DNA of 64,000 nucleotides from Ruminococcaceae bacterium YRB3002 (GTDB taxonomy: Bacteria; Bacillota; Clostridia; Saccharofermentanales; Saccharofermentanaceae), in NCBI GenBank assembly GCA_900099715.1, contig FMTG01000008.1, positions 1 through 64,000 of the forward strand, written 5' to 3'. Below the pieces are notes generated by a model. It was not told where the DNA came from and ran no database searches. It was given only the letters and a program-made list of their open reading frames with translations. Position 1 is the stretch's first letter, and the number at the start of each line of letters is the position of its first letter. This document shows positions 27,103 to 35,097 of the stretch, one piece after another. The position numbers and the translations under genes are program-made.

Positions 27103-27230
27103 ATTACTCCCTCAGTCCATAATTCGTTTATTCGTTGCATATCTCTCGGAGTTGTCTTCTCCGGGTTCTCGATATACTTAACGACTGAGGATACACTGCC
27201 TTTTACTGCCCACATATTCGTTACTGCCAT
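27099..27230 (-). pseudogene. N-terminal stub of a MobA/VirD2-type relaxase
   Basis: The 43-residue product opens MAVTNMWAVKGSVSSVVKYI and continues ENPEKT, the standard start of clostridial conjugative-element relaxases (MA-T-W-..GR...V..Y..NPEKT). It then departs from the family and stops, about 400 residues short, with none of the catalytic tyrosine or histidine motifs. AAGGTGAC precedes the ATG, so the stub may still be translated and now leads the downstream genes. Confidence 0.7.
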
Positions 27231-27255
27231 ATTTGTCACCTTCTTTCTTGATAAT

Positions 27256-27284
27256 GAAAAACCTCCGATAAAATAGCCGGAGGT
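27256..27284 (-). terminator. Rho-independent terminator
   Basis: Minus-strand ACCTCCG and CGGAGGT pair around a 10-nt loop followed by TTTTT. It separates the small toxin-like gene upstream from the relaxase stub. Confidence 0.75.
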
Positions 27285-27387
27285 CTGATTTGCATTGAAT
27301 TATTGCTGTTTCTGTGATAACATTCACTTAAGAAATTGGTCCCCGTCGATAGACGGCGTGTCCACAGTTTAGCAACTAGAGAGCCGC

Positions 27388-27513
27388 TTACCTTGGACGA
27401 TGGCGGCTTTCTTTATGCCTGATTTTTTCGAATGCCCTGCCGAGAGAGAACCCGACCGAGAAGACGCCCCACGTAAACCCGATAATGGTTATCAGATCTA
27501 AAATGGAGATCAT
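27388..27513 (-). CDS. Small holin-like membrane peptide (type I toxin-like)
   Basis: A 41-residue peptide, MISILDLITIIGFTWGVFSV plus GFSLGRAFEKIRHKESRHRPR, has one membrane helix and a basic tail, as in the putative holin-like toxins carried by clostridial mobile elements. A strong GGAGGTG lies six bases before the ATG at 27513. The stop codon lies inside a hairpin (AGCCGC...GCGGCT, about 27382-27408), a layout common for such genes. No antisense RNA promoter was identified. Confidence 0.55.
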   Translation of the reverse strand: MISILDLITIIGFTWGVFSVGFSLGRAFEKIRHKESRHRPR

Positions 27514-27656
27514 TCATTTCACCTCCTCCCTCTCATCGTATTGCATAAACAATGCATGAGAGCAAAGAAGGACACGCCGCCTACCGTGAATGACGGAGAC
27601 CAACACAAGGATTATAACACCCGCCTCACTATTAGTGGATTACATTCTTAAGTCGA

Positions 27657-27980
27657 TTACTTTGTGACCTTCCTGAAGGTGTCGCACAGCATGTCACAAA
27701 CCTCATGGATCTCGTTCTGGTTTCTTTCAAGCTCAAGTCCGTGTACTATTCCTAAAACATTCAGCTTGCGGACAAGCTGGTTGAGATTACTGCCGACACG
27801 TCTGACCTCGAAGATCAGGGATACATAATCTGCATCCGGTGGAGCATTGATCTGGGCACCAAGAAGCACCGCTCTGCAGAACTTCTCTCTTGGCATTTTT
27901 GCCTTCTTCACTTCGTCGTTTAGAGCCTTCCATTCATCTTCGGTGAAGCGGATGACGACGGCTTTGTTTCTTCTGCTCAT
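27657..27980 (-). CDS. mobC: MobC-family relaxosome protein
   Basis: The 107-residue protein has an N-terminal ribbon-helix-helix (RNKAVVIRFTEDEWKALNDEVKKAKMPREKFCRAVLLG) and the MobC signature VRRVGSNLNQLVRKLN near residue 75. MobC binds oriT and helps the relaxase nick it. It is complete, but the relaxase it would serve is reduced to a stub, so it is probably a relic. The structured DNA upstream (28013-28200) is where its oriT should lie. Confidence 0.85.
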   Translation of the reverse strand: MSRRNKAVVIRFTEDEWKALNDEVKKAKMPREKFCRAVLLGAQINAPPDADYVSLIFEVRRVGSNLNQLVRKLNVLGIVHGLELERNQNEIHEVCDMLCDTFRKVTK

Positions 27981-28004
27981 AGATTTATTTACCTCGTGTT
28001 TTCA

Positions 28005-28029
28005 TAAAAATAGCGCCCAACTGGGGCGC
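28005..28029 (-). terminator. Attenuator-like hairpin upstream of mobC
   Basis: Minus-strand GCGCCC and GGGCGC pair around CAGTT and are followed by TATTTTTATG, 25 bases before the mobC start. It would limit transcription entering mobC from the oriT-like region. Confidence 0.6.
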
Positions 28030-28200
28030 ATTAGGGGTCTCAGGGATCTCCCTGAAATGTGCTTTTTGATATCAAAAAGCGTAGCCTGCTACTAATTAGG
28101 ACAATTGTATGAGAACGTTTTCAGGAGTATGGCGAGCACCCGTGAGATACGTAAGATCTCCGACATTCTCATTAGTTAGGAGCTGCCTAAAAAGAGGAAA
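28013..28200. other. Candidate oriT region
   Basis: Several palindromes are packed upstream of mobC: GCGCCC/GGGCGC, CAGGGATCTCCCTG (28041-28054), the perfect 20-bp palindrome at 28061-28080, GTAG/CTAC at 28081-28092 and ACAATTGT near 28100. Such nested repeats beside mobC are expected for an origin of transfer. No nick site could be assigned. The remaining stretch to 28700 holds two further hairpins (28303-28330 and 28493-28518) and the guaA terminator, but no gene. Confidence 0.5.
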
Positions 28201-28302
28201 CGGACACCAGACGTTTCTCATTCTGATGCCGTTATCCTTCAGGCTGAATCATCAGTCATCTTCCTGACTTGAAACAACTTCGAACTTTTTTCAAAATACC
28301 CT

Positions 28303-28330
28303 CCAGTTGTTAATGGGTGTTAACAACTGG
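28303..28330. repeat. Perfect inverted repeat with 6-nt loop
   Basis: CCAGTTGTTAA and TTAACAACTGG are exact complements. There is no U-tract, so a protein-binding site or transfer-related hairpin is more likely than a terminator. Confidence 0.6.
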
Positions 28331-28492
28331 AACGATAATTGAGAGAATTATCCTTCTACTATTAAGGTGTGGGAGAGGGGCGATTTGAACAAAAAAAGTA
28401 AAATTGTAATAATCTTCGACAAAAGCAACAGATCAAGCAATGTCGCTTTGTGAAGAATGAACGAAACAGAGACTTGCAGCGTATCGAGTTGT

Positions 28493-28518
28493 CAAGATCC
28501 GACCGGCTACGGATCTTG
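28493..28518. repeat. Perfect 9-bp inverted repeat with 8-nt loop
   Basis: CAAGATCCG and CGGATCTTG are exact complements without a following U-tract, between the guaA terminator and the element. Confidence 0.55.
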
Positions 28519-28539
28519 CTTCCGGTATTCCCGGACAAC

Positions 28540-28572
28540 AAAAAACGCTGCCGATCTTGTAAGACAGCAGCG
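28540..28572 (-). terminator. guaA terminator
   Basis: Minus-strand CGCTGC and GCAGCG enclose a 15-nt loop and are followed by TTTTTT, about 130 bases after the guaA stop. Confidence 0.75.
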
Positions 28573-28700
28573 CTCTTATAATTTGTAAACCTGTTGTTAT
28601 TCGGAATAATGCGTTATCGTTCTATATTATCCGATTCTTATCCCAGATGAACTCAAGTTCCTGAAACGCCTTATTTTATTGACTTTCAGAGCCTTTGCGA

Positions 28701-29684
28701 TTACTCGTACTCCACCGTTGCGGGCGGCTTAGGCGTATAGTCGAACAGAACTCTGTTGATTCCCGGGACCTCGGAGATGATCCTGTTTACCAGATGATCG
28801 ATAAGCTCATCTGACAGGTGCTCTACTGTTACTTCCATAACATCTGTCGTGTTGATGGCACGGATGATGCAGGGCCAGTCGAATGTTCTCTTGCCGTCCT
28901 TGACACCTGTCGACTTGAAGTCAGGTACTACCGTGAAATACTGCCATACCTTGCCCTCCAGGCCATTCTTCGCGAACTCCTCGCGGAGGATCGCATCGGA
29001 CTCTCTTACTGCCTCAAGACGATCTCTTGTGATGGCACCGGGGCATCTTACACCGAGTCCGGGACCCGGGAAGGGCTGACGGAATACCATGTTGTCAGGA
29101 AGACCTAATTCCTTACCAACTACACGCACCTCATCCTTGAAGAGGATACGGACAGGCTCGACCAGCTCGAAATCCATATCTTCAGGCAGACCGCCGGCGT
29201 TGTGGTGCGCCTTGATGCCTGCATCACTTTCGAGAATGTCAGGCCAGATCGTGCCCTGTGCCAGGAATTCGATCCCGTCGAGTTTCCTTGCTTCCTCAGC
29301 AAAGACTTCGATGAACTCTCCGCCGATTATCTTACGCTTCTGCTCGGGGTCCGTTACTCCTGCTAGCTTGTCAAGGAATCTGTCTGTAGCATCAACATAG
29401 ATGAGATTCGCATTCATCTCATCCCTGAAAACCTTGATAACCTGCTCGGGCTCGCCTTTACGGAGAAGACCGTGATTAACGTGAACACATACGAGCTGCT
29501 GACCTACCGCTTTGATGAGCATTGCTGCGACTACTGAGGAATCAACGCCGCCGGAGAGAGCCAGCAAAACCTTCTTATCGCCGATCTGGGCACGGAGTGC
29601 TTCGATCTGCTCGTCGATATAGGCTTGCGCGAGTTCCGGAGTGGTGATCCTTACCATGTCGTCTGGACGACGTATGTCTGTCAT
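28701..29684 (-). CDS. guaA: GMP synthase ATP pyrophosphatase subunit
   Basis: The enzyme activates XMP with ATP and aminates it to GMP. The 327-residue chain contains the P-loop VLLALSGGVDSSVVAAML, the lid and substrate motifs (GTIWPDILES, KAHHNAGGLP), FRQPFPGPGLGVR and the dimer domain ending PPATVEYE. The glutamine amidotransferase domain of ordinary bacterial GuaA (about 190 residues) is missing; AGGAGG before the ATG shows that the short form is genuine. Ammonia would come from a separate subunit or free pool. Its 3' end is the insertion point of the mobile element. Confidence 0.92.
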   Translation of the reverse strand: MTDIRRPDDMVRITTPELAQAYIDEQIEALRAQIGDKKVLLALSGGVDSSVVAAMLIKAVGQQLVCVHVNHGLLRKGEPEQVIKVFRDEMNANLIYVDATDRFLDKLAGVTDPEQKRKIIGGEFIEVFAEEARKLDGIEFLAQGTIWPDILESDAGIKAHHNAGGLPEDMDFELVEPVRILFKDEVRVVGKELGLPDNMVFRQPFPGPGLGVRCPGAITRDRLEAVRESDAILREEFAKNGLEGKVWQYFTVVPDFKSTGVKDGKRTFDWPCIIRAINTTDVMEVTVEHLSDELIDHLVNRIISEVPGINRVLFDYTPKPPATVEYE

Positions 29685-29727
29685 AGGGAAAACCTCCTGT
29701 GGGATAATATACAGAGATTATAGCATA

Positions 29728-30225
29728 TTACCCGGCGAAAGTTGCGAACAGGGCAAACAGTAACCAGATGGTATAACCTATCAGTGCCGCCCCGTAGATT
29801 ATGGATGCAATACCGGTCTTTTTGCCTGCGTCTTTTCTTATGATGATCACACCGCAGACGATCGCAATGACCGCCGTTACAGGGAAGATGAACAGCGAGA
29901 AGAACATACAGTCGATGGGGACTCCGTTGCACAAACCCATGAGTCTGTTCCCTTCATCGACATCGCCGGCACAGAGAGCCCCTGCTTCCAGACCCCTGTA
30001 GCATACCACAGCCGTATAGAATCCGGCTCCCAGGCATGCAGCATACATTAGGATGGACGGAACAGCTGATACGAGCAGTACATTCCCGCATTTCCTCCGC
30101 GTCCTGTCCTGCGTGTGGCGCACAACAAACGCAAGGATCAGGAAACTGATGCAGACGACCAGGAAAAACTTGCTGTTGGCAAAAGCTGCATCAGCATATT
30201 CTATAGCTTCCTTAAAATTATCCAC
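29728..30225 (-). CDS. Four-helix membrane protein
   Basis: A 165-residue protein with four hydrophobic segments (about 18-38, 48-72, 105-128, 138-160) and a small cysteine-containing outer loop. It resembles the general DUF4190-type small membrane proteins of Firmicutes, but the match is loose. It ends 43 bases before guaA, and a related-size membrane gene lies 30 bases upstream. Confidence 0.55.
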   Translation of the reverse strand: MDNFKEAIEYADAAFANSKFFLVVCISFLILAFVVRHTQDRTRRKCGNVLLVSAVPSILMYAACLGAGFYTAVVCYRGLEAGALCAGDVDEGNRLMGLCNGVPIDCMFFSLFIFPVTAVIAIVCGVIIIRKDAGKKTGIASIIYGAALIGYTIWLLFALFATFAG

Positions 30226-30255
30226 TTTTCCCTTATTTCCTGTTTACCGGTTAAC

Positions 30256-30699
30256 TCAATCGTTCTCTATGGCAAACATTATTCCCGTCACTATCGCTGC
30301 GACCGCACCCGCGATAAGCAGATAGAACCCGATGCCGTACGAGATATCATATTCATGGTAAGTGCTGTCCGTGAGCAATGACATGAATCCTCCGCTGTCC
30401 ATCAGAGCATTTGCAGCCATAGCTTTCTTGCTCAGGCCCATTCTGATGACTGCCGCTATCGTAAGGCACACATTGGCAGCTGCGGCAAAACCGCATTTTG
30501 TCTGCAGTCCTGCGAAAACAAAGCCGACACTGACTATATCTGTCAGAAGCAGGATAATACCGAACACCGTGGGCATCATGCTGACATTCGCTCCTGACTT
30601 TCCCTCGTATGATACATGGAAGTATGGCAGAAACAGTGCAACAGCACACAGGATATTCGATGCGATAAAGGCAAACCCCTTAATGGTAGATCTGTTCAT
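30256..30699 (-). CDS. Four-helix membrane protein
   Basis: The ATG at 30699 follows GGGAGGTGATTG. The 147-residue product (MNRSTIKGFAFIASNILCAV...) has four membrane segments with an outer loop FHVSYEGKSGANVSMMP between the first two. Probably the same kind of protein as its neighbour at 29728..30225, with which it forms an operon. Function unknown. Confidence 0.55.
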   Translation of the reverse strand: MNRSTIKGFAFIASNILCAVALFLPYFHVSYEGKSGANVSMMPTVFGIILLLTDIVSVGFVFAGLQTKCGFAAAANVCLTIAAVIRMGLSKKAMAANALMDSGGFMSLLTDSTYHEYDISYGIGFYLLIAGAVAAIVTGIMFAIEND

Positions 30700-30766
30700 A
30701 AACAATCACCTCCCCTATGCATATTAGCACAAGGGAGGTGCATAATTCCAAGGTAAAATCAGTGTA

Positions 30767-33118
30767 TTATTCCTCTGCCAGAAGGCTGACGGGATCAACC
30801 TTACGGATAGCCAGTGAGCACATCAGTGAAGTAATCAGGGCTACAGCAAGAATTCCGATAAAGGTGAGTACTATACCATAGAACGGAACCGAAGCCTCTA
30901 TCTTCTCCATTCCGAAGAATACAAGAGCAACGCTCATCAATTCTGAAGCAGCAGGTGCAGATATGGCAGACCCTATAAGAACACCGACGATGATCGACGG
31001 GATGTTGGATATCATGGTCTGGACAATGAGCTGTCCCGAGGTGAATCCCAACGCCTTATTGATGCCATAGTTGCGGCGTTCGCGGATGATCTTGGAGCGC
31101 ACGAGGAGGATCTCGACGAACACGACGATCATCGCGGTTACTGCCAGTATCACATAGCAGATGATGTACATCGAATTTGAGACTGTCGAGATAGTCTCGG
31201 TAACGATTTTCGCGCTGTTGTCGACTGAGGATGATGTATATTTGCTGATCTCGTCCGCAACATCATCGTATCCGAAACCTTCTTTGGTGTAGATGTAGTA
31301 CATTACCGTATCCTGGTTTTCAAGGAATCTCAATGCCCCCTCATCTGTGAGCATGCCCTTGAGGCCCATGTGATTGATCTTCTGGTCGAGACCGGTTATC
31401 AGATAATCCACGTGCTTGTCACCGTAATCGATGTAGATGATATCCCCTACGCCGACCCCGAGCTGTTTCGCTGCTTTCTTTGTCAGACATATCTCTTTCT
31501 CCGTCTTGGGAAGACGTCCTTCGATGATCATGTTGTTCTTTACAAGAGACGTATCATCATAGACATCACAGTTGATGACCGCGGAATTGTCACCTGCCGT
31601 CAATGTCGGATCGGCCTGATAATACTCGAGGATCTCATCGACCAGATCGATGTTCTCAAGGTCATCACGGAGCTGCCGGGTATCCGTTACCTGGACATTG
31701 GGGATCTCCAATCCTGCAAGCTTCAGTATCGCATTTGTCTGACCGCCGAAAGTATTGACCATAGCAAAGCCCACATTAGTTGATATTGCAATGATCACAA
31801 TGATCAGTGTAAGCGCGATATTGCGTCTTCTGTCTCCAAAGAGTTCCTTAAGCGACAGGGTTACCGGGATGGGTGCGGCACTGTTCTCAAAGGGGAAGAA
31901 ATTGCGCTTGAAATTATGGTTGTTGATACCGCCCTTGAGACAGTCAAGAACTGATATCCTGGAGTACTGTCTGGTGGAGACAACGCACACTATGGCAACC
32001 AGCAATACGCTCCATGCAACTGTTATACCGGCAACGAGATAGTTGTAGGACTGATTCCACGGCAGACCGCAGATAAGGGCTACAACTGTACCGAGTGCTG
32101 TTCTTGCCGTCGCTGCGAGAGCCACACCGGCAACAGATCCCAGGAGTGCGGCTATGACGTTCTCGGCAATGATCGCCAGTGACAGCTCTGAAGTCTTATA
32201 TCCTGCAGCTTCAAGTATGCCTGTATTCTTCATGTTGCGCTCGATAAAGTTGCGGATCGAGAAGCTGATTATTATCATCGCTATGACCATAATTATCAGC
32301 GCGAATACCATAAATATCGCCATCACTATCTGAGTCATGAAGGATCCGCCGCCCTTCATATCCAGCCAGTTTACTTCCAGTTCGTTGCAATTGGCTCTGA
32401 CGGCATCTTCTGACTTCCATGCCTGATACACATCCCACAGATCATCACGCAGCCCGTAGATATCAACATTCTCTGCGCCTCTGAACTTGACCGACTCGCC
32501 AATGACAAAAGAATTGCCATATGCTTCGATAAGTCTGTCGAGTTCACTCTGAGATACATAGACATTGTAGATCGAGATATTGATCGGAGAGGCAAACAGG
32601 GGATCTTCAACGTGACCTGCAACATTGTAGCTCACCACATCATCACCGAACTTGAATTCGATCGTATCACCAACAGGAAACTGCATCTTAACATAATAAG
32701 GAAGCAGTATATCGTTATCTTTGAGAGCGCTTGTATCCACACCTAATGCGTTGATCGTTCTTGTCTCATCATAGGCACCGACAAAGAAATCGAATGATGA
32801 CCACTCACCGCTGTTATCCTTTGCATTTCTGTACTGTGTAACGATCCTGTCGGCATGGTTTGTCTCATGCTCTCTGACGCCATTCACCTGTGCAAGACGT
32901 TCATCCAGTTCCTCTGAAAATGCTTCAGGAACCCAGTAATAAACATGGGATGTATTATGCTCATCTGCCGATGTCTCCATGAGGCCGCTAAGACCTGTCA
33001 GAACAGCTGCACCAGTATAGAGCATAAATGCTGACAGGAGCGACAAGACAACGAGCGTTATGATGTCGCCCTTCTGCTTTTTGGCATTGTTTTTTGCAAT
33101 AAAGAAAATATGATACAT
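30767..33118 (-). CDS. ABC transporter permease, FtsX/MacB type
   Basis: The 783-residue permease has an N-terminal helix, a large outer domain (about 45-260), three helices, an intermediate helix with a second outer domain (about 440-630), and three final helices ending in DPVSLLAEE. Two FtsX units in one chain are usual for exporters of peptides or lipids, or for antibiotic-sensing exporters of the Bce type. The dedicated ATPase gene is directly upstream (18 bp). A regulatory block is shared with the DUF4097 gene, suggesting an envelope-stress role. Confidence 0.85.
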   Translation of the reverse strand: MYHIFFIAKNNAKKQKGDIITLVVLSLLSAFMLYTGAAVLTGLSGLMETSADEHNTSHVYYWVPEAFSEELDERLAQVNGVREHETNHADRIVTQYRNAKDNSGEWSSFDFFVGAYDETRTINALGVDTSALKDNDILLPYYVKMQFPVGDTIEFKFGDDVVSYNVAGHVEDPLFASPINISIYNVYVSQSELDRLIEAYGNSFVIGESVKFRGAENVDIYGLRDDLWDVYQAWKSEDAVRANCNELEVNWLDMKGGGSFMTQIVMAIFMVFALIIMVIAMIIISFSIRNFIERNMKNTGILEAAGYKTSELSLAIIAENVIAALLGSVAGVALAATARTALGTVVALICGLPWNQSYNYLVAGITVAWSVLLVAIVCVVSTRQYSRISVLDCLKGGINNHNFKRNFFPFENSAAPIPVTLSLKELFGDRRRNIALTLIIVIIAISTNVGFAMVNTFGGQTNAILKLAGLEIPNVQVTDTRQLRDDLENIDLVDEILEYYQADPTLTAGDNSAVINCDVYDDTSLVKNNMIIEGRLPKTEKEICLTKKAAKQLGVGVGDIIYIDYGDKHVDYLITGLDQKINHMGLKGMLTDEGALRFLENQDTVMYYIYTKEGFGYDDVADEISKYTSSSVDNSAKIVTETISTVSNSMYIICYVILAVTAMIVVFVEILLVRSKIIRERRNYGINKALGFTSGQLIVQTMISNIPSIIVGVLIGSAISAPAASELMSVALVFFGMEKIEASVPFYGIVLTFIGILAVALITSLMCSLAIRKVDPVSLLAEE

Positions 33119-33136
33119 TTTCTCTGTCCTCCTGTA

Positions 33137-33892
33137 TTACCAGCCCATCCCTGCGAGAAAATCCTTAAGCTTCCTATGGCGCTCTGCACCTTCAGTACCG
33201 CTCAGATCGATCTCGCTCTTCACCACACCGTCTGCCAGGTAGATAACGCGGTTGCCGCGCTCTGCTGCCGTCACGGAGTGTGTGACCATTACAATGCTCT
33301 GACCTTCGTTGTTAAGATCTGTCAGAATGTCGAGAACGTTCTCCGTATTCTGCGAATTGAGGGCTCCTGTAGGCTCATCTGCGAACAGGATCTCCGGTCT
33401 GTTGATAACGCCTCTTACAACCGCGACACGCTGCTGCTGACCGCCTGACAGCTGAGTCGGGAACTTCTTCCAGTCCTGCTCCGTTATCTCAACTTTTGTG
33501 AGGAGCTCCTTAGCCCTTGCTGCAAGCGCTTTGCGGTCCTTTGTCACGAGAAGCCCGCTCACCATAACGTTGTCGAGCGCGCTCATGGTATCGTTCAGAT
33601 AGTTCTGCTGGAAAACAAATCCGCAGTGGTTTCTCCTGAATACCGCCAGCTTGTCGTTGCTGTATCTGGATATATCCTCACTGCCGTATCTGATGGTGCC
33701 GAGAGTCGGCCTGTCCATACCTGACAGTGAGTACAGGAGCGTACTCTTGCCTGATCCGGAATTGCCCATTATGACCGTGAAGTCACCCTCATAGATACTG
33801 AGGTTCAGATTCTTGATAACGTGCTGCTGAACGCTCTCGTTGGAATAAGTCTTGCAGAGGTCCGTTGCCTCGAGTATTACTTTCTTTGACAT
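33137..33892 (-). CDS. ABC transporter ATP-binding protein, LolD/MacB type
   Basis: The 251-residue ATPase has Walker A GNSGSGKST, the Q-loop VFQQNYLND, the signature LSGGQQQRVAVVRG, Walker B EILFADEPTGAL and the H-loop VTHS. It powers the permease encoded just downstream. A GGGAG site precedes the ATG. Upstream lie a -10 box (33926-33931) and a conserved block at 33952-33990. Confidence 0.92.
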   Translation of the reverse strand: MSKKVILEATDLCKTYSNESVQQHVIKNLNLSIYEGDFTVIMGNSGSGKSTLLYSLSGMDRPTLGTIRYGSEDISRYSNDKLAVFRRNHCGFVFQQNYLNDTMSALDNVMVSGLLVTKDRKALAARAKELLTKVEITEQDWKKFPTQLSGGQQQRVAVVRGVINRPEILFADEPTGALNSQNTENVLDILTDLNNEGQSIVMVTHSVTAAERGNRVIYLADGVVKSEIDLSGTEGAERHRKLKDFLAGMGW

Positions 33893-33925
33893 GCTGTTTA
33901 TCTCCCTTTCCGGTTTTCTGAGCTT

Positions 33926-33990
33926 ATTCTATGACAGCACACAGGATAAGTCTTAACGTGGAATTTAAGAGATTCTTAACTGTTTCTTAC
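33926..33990 (-). promoter_or_regulatory. Promoter and direct-repeat operator of the ABC transporter operon
   Basis: On the minus strand GTAAGAAACAGTTAAGAA (33990-33973) is followed, 23 bp from its GTTAAG, by a second GTTAAG (33957-33952) and, 20 bases later, by a TAGAAT -10 box (33931-33926). The same three elements with the same spacings precede the DUF4097 gene. Paired direct repeats next to a promoter are the usual target of OmpR-family regulators. Confidence 0.6.
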
Positions 33991-33994
33991 ATGG

Positions 33995-34000
33995 TATAAT
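33995..34000 (+). promoter_or_regulatory. Extended -10 promoter giving a leaderless message
   Basis: TGGTATAAT lies six bases before the ATG at 34007, so the first transcribed base would be about the A of the start codon. The upstream operator block overlaps the -35 region. Confidence 0.5.
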
Positions 34001-34006
34001 CTGCCT

Positions 34007-34423
34007 ATGAACAGATTATCCTTTGCAACTCCCGTATACGTTGTATCCCTGATCTTCGGGATACTATCTCTCTGTCTCGCCAGTGCATCATCACAGGCGA
34101 CTCTTTACGGTGCAACAGAGACCTACTACTCACCGCTCGTGACAAGTCTCTTAGGTCCCGTCAGCCTGCTTCTGTATATCACGGCACTTGTGCTGCTGTA
34201 TCTGAGGCGCGGAATCCTGTCGGCAGCCGCAGGACTTCTCGGGTGCGGAGCAGAGCTGTACTGTCTTCTTACGAAGACATCTGATGTGGAACAGAAGCTT
34301 GAAGGCAGAGGATATGTGTTCACAGAGGTCCATACTGAATACGGATTCTATATGTCATGTCTCGCCATGTTCTGCGTGTTCGTATTCGCGATGCTTGTGA
34401 TCGCGGAGGAGCAGGACCGTTAG
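34007..34423 (+). CDS. Membrane protein of unknown function
   Basis: A 138-residue protein with four hydrophobic segments (about 8-25, 42-65, 68-88, 112-133). Its start is fixed by a -10 element six bases upstream. It is divergent from the ABC transporter operon and shares its control region, so the two may be co-regulated. Its stop overlaps the end of frdB on the opposite strand. No family recognised. Confidence 0.6.
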   Translation: MNRLSFATPVYVVSLIFGILSLCLASASSQATLYGATETYYSPLVTSLLGPVSLLLYITALVLLYLRRGILSAAAGLLGCGAELYCLLTKTSDVEQKLEGRGYVFTEVHTEYGFYMSCLAMFCVFVFAMLVIAEEQDR

Positions 34424-35097
34424 AAGCCTCTGTTCATCTTCGCCATGGATGCCAGAGTCGGAATGTTCATGGGGCATACCTTCGTGCAGGCGAGTGACTT
34501 GGAACAGCCTTTGGCAAAATGCTTCTTATAGTCTTTTTTTATCTGATCCCCATTATCCCTGCTCCGTGAGGCTACGAAGTAGCTGTCATTTGCAAACAGC
34601 GGTCCAAAGAAATTATTGCCCTTAACATAATTGGGACACGCCTCGAGACACAGTCCACACTTAAGACATCTGCCTATCTGGTATTCCAGCTCGTGGTCCC
34701 GTTCCTCCTCCTGATGGTACTCCCCGATATGTGCGTCCACCTTCTTAAGATTCTCCTGAATTATCCCGCGGTCAACCACAAGATCACTGATCACCGGAAA
34801 CTTCTTAAGAGGTTCTATCGTGATCACATCCCCCTTCAGATCCTTCGCGAAAGTATCGCACGCCAGCCGCGGCACACCGTTGATCACCATGGCGCAGGCG
34901 CCGCACATGCCCTGAAGACATGAGCACTCCCAGGATATCCTGTCGGTCGGATTGCCCTCCGAATCGACGATATCGTCACTGTAGTTTATGTTGTCAAGGA
35001 TAGCTGCGACAGACGCATTACTGTCCCCGTCGTAGTTGAACGTCTGCCAGTATGGCTTGCCGTACGGACCGCTCTGTCTCAAGATCCTAACCTTCAT
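34420..35097 (-). CDS. frdB: Fumarate reductase/succinate dehydrogenase iron-sulfur subunit
   Basis: Carries electrons between the flavin and quinone sites. Residues about 55-80 hold the [2Fe-2S] ligands (CSCLQGMCGACAMVINGVPRLAC), and the C-terminal part has the ferredoxin-type clusters CLKCGLCLEACPNY and CSKSLACTKVCP. At 225 residues it is of normal size. The start overlaps the end of frdA by eleven bases, so translation is coupled. In an anaerobe the enzyme most likely runs as fumarate reductase. Confidence 0.9.
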   Translation of the reverse strand: MKVRILRQSGPYGKPYWQTFNYDGDSNASVAAILDNINYSDDIVDSEGNPTDRISWECSCLQGMCGACAMVINGVPRLACDTFAKDLKGDVITIEPLKKFPVISDLVVDRGIIQENLKKVDAHIGEYHQEEERDHELEYQIGRCLKCGLCLEACPNYVKGNNFFGPLFANDSYFVASRSRDNGDQIKKDYKKHFAKGCSKSLACTKVCPMNIPTLASMAKMNRGF

